A stretch of DNA of 26,211 nt from the IMG/VR virus record IMGVR_UViG_3300009164_000314, positions 1 through 26,211 of that record. One strand, given 5' to 3'. Below are positions 23,764 to 26,211 of the stretch, one piece after another. Origin of the DNA: a virus. Below the pieces are notes generated by a model. That model searched no databases and was not told the origin of the DNA. It was given only the letters and a program-made list of their open reading frames with translations. Numbering within the stretch: position 1 is the stretch's first letter; each line of letters begins with the position of its first letter. A program made the position numbers and the translations under genes.

Positions 23764-24014
23764 TATGCAGTTCCTCCATCAATTATTCCAATTGCTGGTA
23801 CTTGATAGTTTTCTACTGAATATATTGTTCCATCATACGTATGAATATGTTCTAACAGTCCAGATACTGCTCCGCCAACTGGATTCCAACTTGATCCATC
23901 CCAATATTTTAATCCTGAATCAACTGTATTAAAATAAATATCGCCAATACGTGGGTTTGCTGGATCTGTGGCTAAAGCTACTGCATGTAAGGGAACTAAT
24001 CTTTGTACTGACAT
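23763..24014 (-). CDS. Small phage virion protein, 83 aa
   Basis: It begins MSVQRLVPLHAVALATDPAN and continues GDIYFNTVDSGLKYWDGSSW, a beta motif common to phage fibre proteins. The C-terminus reads HIHTYDGTIYSV and ends IIDGGTA. I have seen such short proteins in fibre operons, but I know no function; the single motif suggests an isolated fibre head or adaptor. GGGAG lies six bases before the ATG. The stop is fused with the start of the 492-aa fibre (TAATG), suggesting stoichiometric production of the two proteins. Confidence 0.7.
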   Translation of the reverse strand: MSVQRLVPLHAVALATDPANPRIGDIYFNTVDSGLKYWDGSSWNPVGGAVSGLLEHIHTYDGTIYSVENYQVPAIGIIDGGTA

Positions 24015-24025
24015 TTAAAACTCCC

Positions 24026-25327
24026 TTATCCAGTAATTACGACTCTGTATGCTCCACTTGCAGGTGCTGTTGCAAATCTTAATGTAACTGTATTTGCTGA
24101 TGTGCGCTCTATGTCTGTTTCAACAAGTGCTTTTGATCCTGCTGTTTCAAAAACTTGAACGGTAACATCATCTGATCCTAAATTATGTGTTACAACTAAT
24201 GCTGTAAGGGTTGATGGGTTAGCAAGGTCTACCGCATACTTTCTTGCAATTGCATGATAGTTGGTACCATTATTTGTAAGGGTCCACCGATCATCAGTTT
24301 CATTCCAAAGAACTTCTACGTCTGCAGATGTGCCACGCTCTACACGAATTCCAGCATCTGTTGTTGGTGTGCCAGTAAAGTCAGTATTAAGATTAATCTT
24401 ATTATCAACAATATTTACCTGTGTAGTATTTACTGAATTGATTGTTCCAGTTACATTTAAGTTTCCGCCTACTGTTAAATTATTAGTAATTGTTACATCA
24501 TCTGGAAGATCAATTGTTACTGTGCTTCCTTCTCCTGATGTAGGACTTACTGTTACTTCACCAGTTGTGCCTTGAATATTTTGTACATAGTCACCAGTTG
24601 TGTCTGTTCCAAGTGCTACAGAGTTTGGTTGTACTGTTGTGGTGATTGTTACATCGCCAAGATTTGTCATTGTTCCAGTACCGTTTACATCTCCTGAGAG
24701 AGTAATTACTGGATCTTTATTAAGAGATACTGCGCCTGCTGTTACTGTAAAATCTGTTGAATTAAATGAAGCAACACCCTTTTGAGTTGTGCTTGCATCT
24801 TTTGCAGTGATTGTAATTGTGTTATTTGTTACTGCTGTATCAATAGATCCATCGCCAGTTACTGTCAGTGTATCTGTAAGAAGATCTACTGTATCTGTTC
24901 CAGTTTCTCCTGCAATAGAAAGATTAGTTGCTACATTTGCTTCACCAGCTGCAGTTAAACGACCTTGCTGATCTACTGTAAATGTTGGGATCTTTGTTGT
25001 TGAACCATATGAGCCTGCTGTTACTGCGGTATCATTTAATTTAATTGATAGCGTTCCTGCTGGATCATTATATGTTGCTGTTAAGCCTGTTCCGCCAGAT
25101 ATTAATGCACCAACTACATCTTGAATAACTTCTGTGGAGCCAGACATTGGCATCCATGGACCATTAGGAGAGGCAAGTCCATTGTAGTAGTACATTGTAT
25201 TATTAGTTGAATCATAATAAATCTGTCCTGCTACTGGATTTGATGGTGCTGAACTTAAATTTTGAATTCGGGCATTGAGCAACTCATTCTTGTTGAGGTC
25301 AATGTTAGTTACAAATAATCTTGCCAT
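24026..25327 (-). CDS. Repetitive beta-rich tail fibre, 433 aa
   Basis: The N-terminal MARLFVTNIDLNKNELLNAR and GQIYYDSTNNTMYYYNG are a typical fibre head. One YNDP repeat (GLTATYNDPAGTLSIKLN) matches the YDD repeats of the 587-aa fibre. Residues about 120-330 are Thr/Val-rich short repeats (DTVDLLTDTLTVTGDGSI, VTISL-type strands, NNLTVGGNLNVTGTINSVNT), compatible with a beta-helix or trimeric shaft. IVDNKINLN, GIRVERG and WNETDDRW follow, as in many phage fibres. The last 60 residues hold a beta module beginning VVTHNLGSDDVTVQVFETAG, shared in pattern with the 146-aa protein at 25340-25780. AAAGGAG precedes the ATG. Likely an elongated trimer; no enzyme motif. Confidence 0.8.
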   Translation of the reverse strand: MARLFVTNIDLNKNELLNARIQNLSSAPSNPVAGQIYYDSTNNTMYYYNGLASPNGPWMPMSGSTEVIQDVVGALISGGTGLTATYNDPAGTLSIKLNDTAVTAGSYGSTTKIPTFTVDQQGRLTAAGEANVATNLSIAGETGTDTVDLLTDTLTVTGDGSIDTAVTNNTITITAKDASTTQKGVASFNSTDFTVTAGAVSLNKDPVITLSGDVNGTGTMTNLGDVTITTTVQPNSVALGTDTTGDYVQNIQGTTGEVTVSPTSGEGSTVTIDLPDDVTITNNLTVGGNLNVTGTINSVNTTQVNIVDNKINLNTDFTGTPTTDAGIRVERGTSADVEVLWNETDDRWTLTNNGTNYHAIARKYAVDLANPSTLTALVVTHNLGSDDVTVQVFETAGSKALVETDIERTSANTVTLRFATAPASGAYRVVITG

Positions 25328-25339
25328 TTTTTATCTCCT

Positions 25340-25780
25340 TTAGGACAGGTACGCTGTCCCTGAAAATGGTTGTGCCATCGTCAGTGTTATTTGGTTAATA
25401 CTATTATAGTCTATTCCCGTTTCTAATATGTCGCCTGCGGAATTTTTTACAGTAACATTTGGGTTATACCCTAAATTATGTGTTATTGGAAGGCTATATA
25501 CTCCAGATACTGGACCTGTTACTTGAGTCAACATCCACGGATAAGTAAGAGTCATTGTGCTAAGTAAATAATTAGCAGCTCCTGCCCAGGTGAGATCTGA
25601 AGGTTTTGGACCATAGAATCTTGTTGTATTTTTATCGTAATAAAAATCGCCTTCAAGTCCTAAAGTGGCTAATGGTGCTCCTGTACCATTTAATATAGTT
25701 TTTCCTCTTGGACCTTGAGGGCCAGGAGAGGAAATAATTACATCATTTACAATTTCCGTTACTACTACTTTATCTGTCAT
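25340..25780 (-). CDS. Short collagen-like fibre protein, 146 aa
   Basis: After a short strand (VVVTEIVNDVIIS) comes a minimal collagen stretch SPGPQGPRGKTIL (residues 18-30), then NGTGAPLATLGLEGDFYYDK and TRFYGPKPSDLTW, a combination standard in phage fibres. The C-terminal module (ITHNLGYNPNVTVKNSAGDI onward to GTAYLS) resembles the last domain of the 433-aa fibre. ATGA overlaps the upstream stop, so it is coupled to the 117-aa gene. It may be a fibre head or linker between the BppU-like protein and larger fibres; this is inferred from order only. Confidence 0.75.
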   Translation of the reverse strand: MTDKVVVTEIVNDVIISSPGPQGPRGKTILNGTGAPLATLGLEGDFYYDKNTTRFYGPKPSDLTWAGAANYLLSTMTLTYPWMLTQVTGPVSGVYSLPITHNLGYNPNVTVKNSAGDILETGIDYNSINQITLTMAQPFSGTAYLS

Positions 25781-26130
25781 ATTGTAACCGATCTGCTTAG
25801 GGCCAAAAAGCCTTCAAGCAATTTTATTTTGTTTCCGTTGCTGTCTGTTACCATAATATCATAAGCTGATTTTGGATAAAATAGTTTATTTGTTTGTGCT
25901 GCAGTCATTTTAATTGTTAATTTTCCAGCAGCCTGATCCATGGATATTCCGTCTGACAAATTAGGAGTTGATAGGGTAAAAGCTAATTTTGTGCCACCTT
26001 TTGTATCACGAACCTGCATTTTTGCAGAAGCTCCTACTAAACTTATTGGCAAGTCTTGGTTGTCTTTATATTCTACAACAAAAGAAAATGTTGTATTTTG
26101 ATCTACTTCAAAATTTTTAACCGCTGACAT
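25777..26130 (-). CDS. BppU-like baseplate/fibre attachment protein, 117 aa
   Basis: One Ig-like beta domain covers the whole protein. The strands around FSFVVEYKDNQDLPISLVGA, AKMQVRDTKGGTKLAF, AAGKLTIKMTAAQTNKLF and YDIMVTDSNGNKIKLLEGFL follow the pattern of small proteins related to the BppU N-terminal region (baseplate upper protein of lactococcal phages), which anchor receptor-binding proteins to the baseplate. I rate the family as likely, not certain. It is the first gene after the hairpin at the right edge, has an AGGAG ribosome site five bases before the ATG, and leads the long fibre series. Confidence 0.7.
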   Translation of the reverse strand: MSAVKNFEVDQNTTFSFVVEYKDNQDLPISLVGASAKMQVRDTKGGTKLAFTLSTPNLSDGISMDQAAGKLTIKMTAAQTNKLFYPKSAYDIMVTDSNGNKIKLLEGFLALSRSVTI

Positions 26131-26148
26131 TTTTACTCCTAGAATAGG

Positions 26149-26178
26149 AAAACTCCTGTACTCATTTTAGCACAGGAG
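26149..26178 (-). terminator. Rho-independent terminator-like hairpin before the fibre operon
   Basis: On the minus strand CTCCTGTGCT pairs with AGTACAGGAG (ten pairs, one G-U) around a six-base loop, directly followed by TTTT. It would stop transcription from genes to the right of the window. The loop side holds TGCTAAAAT, an extended -10-like sequence, so transcription might also begin here. The U-run is short. Confidence 0.55.
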
Positions 26179-26211
26179 CGATCCTAATAATGAAATTACT
26201 TTGATTCTGAA

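Noticed and set aside
24261-24575. Plus-strand open frame of 104 codons with Val/Ser-rich hydrophobic product
   Set aside because: Antisense to the 433-aa fibre, caused by its Thr/Val-rich repeats; no ribosome site and no neighbouring plus-strand gene.
1-26211. tRNA or other structured RNA genes
   Set aside because: No clover-leaf-like stretch with a T-loop motif was seen in the gaps, which are too short (80 bases at most) and mostly taken up by ribosome sites and promoter-like boxes.

Overview
The window is a late, structural segment of a tailed double-stranded DNA phage (Caudoviricetes) or of a closely related prophage. Every supported gene lies on the minus strand, so transcription runs from the right end of the window to the left. 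The DNA is AT-rich and packed: gaps are 0-80 bases, many stop/start codons are fused (TAATG, TAAAATG, ATGA), and there are no tRNAs, integrases, replication genes or lysis genes. No stretch longer than 300 bases lacks a gene. The host cannot be fixed. Fibre families of this kind (Mtd_N-like heads, LamG, Fn3, collagen-like, 2OG oxygenase) are common in freshwater and marine phages. A LamG gene with a TATAAT box six bases before its ATG suggests leaderless expression, which is compatible with, but does not prove, an actinobacterial host.

Layout in transcription order (right to left). (1) A terminator-like hairpin at 26149-26178 precedes a BppU-like protein (25777-26130), a short collagen-like protein, a 433-aa fibre, an 83-aa virion protein and a 492-aa fibre with an Mtd_N-like head and an apparently intact cupredoxin copper site. 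(2) A possible modification block, 18800-22281: a PASTA / beta-sandwich / PGF-repeat / Hint protein, a GNAT-like protein, two degenerate cupin/2OG-fold proteins and one 2OG-Fe(II) oxygenase with all expected ligands. (3) A second fibre block from about 18750 down to 10091: a 587-aa fibre with a six-fold 'GD-LWIDTD' type motif, a collagen-like protein, a 1186-aa structural protein and an 883-aa protein with seven Fn3 repeats. (4) Three fibre-plus-small-accessory cassettes between 10091 and 3952. Two of the fibres (503 and 516 aa) are clear paralogues, and one accessory is a recognisable tail assembly chaperone. (5) Two LamG/ConA-lectin-like proteins (240 and 590 aa). (6) A consensus-like promoter at 1040-1069, then a 113-aa conserved phage protein and the start of the portal gene, which runs off the left edge.

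As a whole the window looks like an unusually large adhesin or receptor-binding arsenal (about 17 kb) placed upstream of the portal/head operon. The proteins share exchangeable modules: YDD repeats, a 'TLKE-ADAL' helical module, an 'INALSASTL' helical module, 'HNLG' C-terminal beta domains, and two small beta-sandwich paralogues. The block of 2OG oxygenase, GNAT-like and Hint genes in the middle raises the untested possibility that some fibre proteins are post-translationally processed or hydroxylated.
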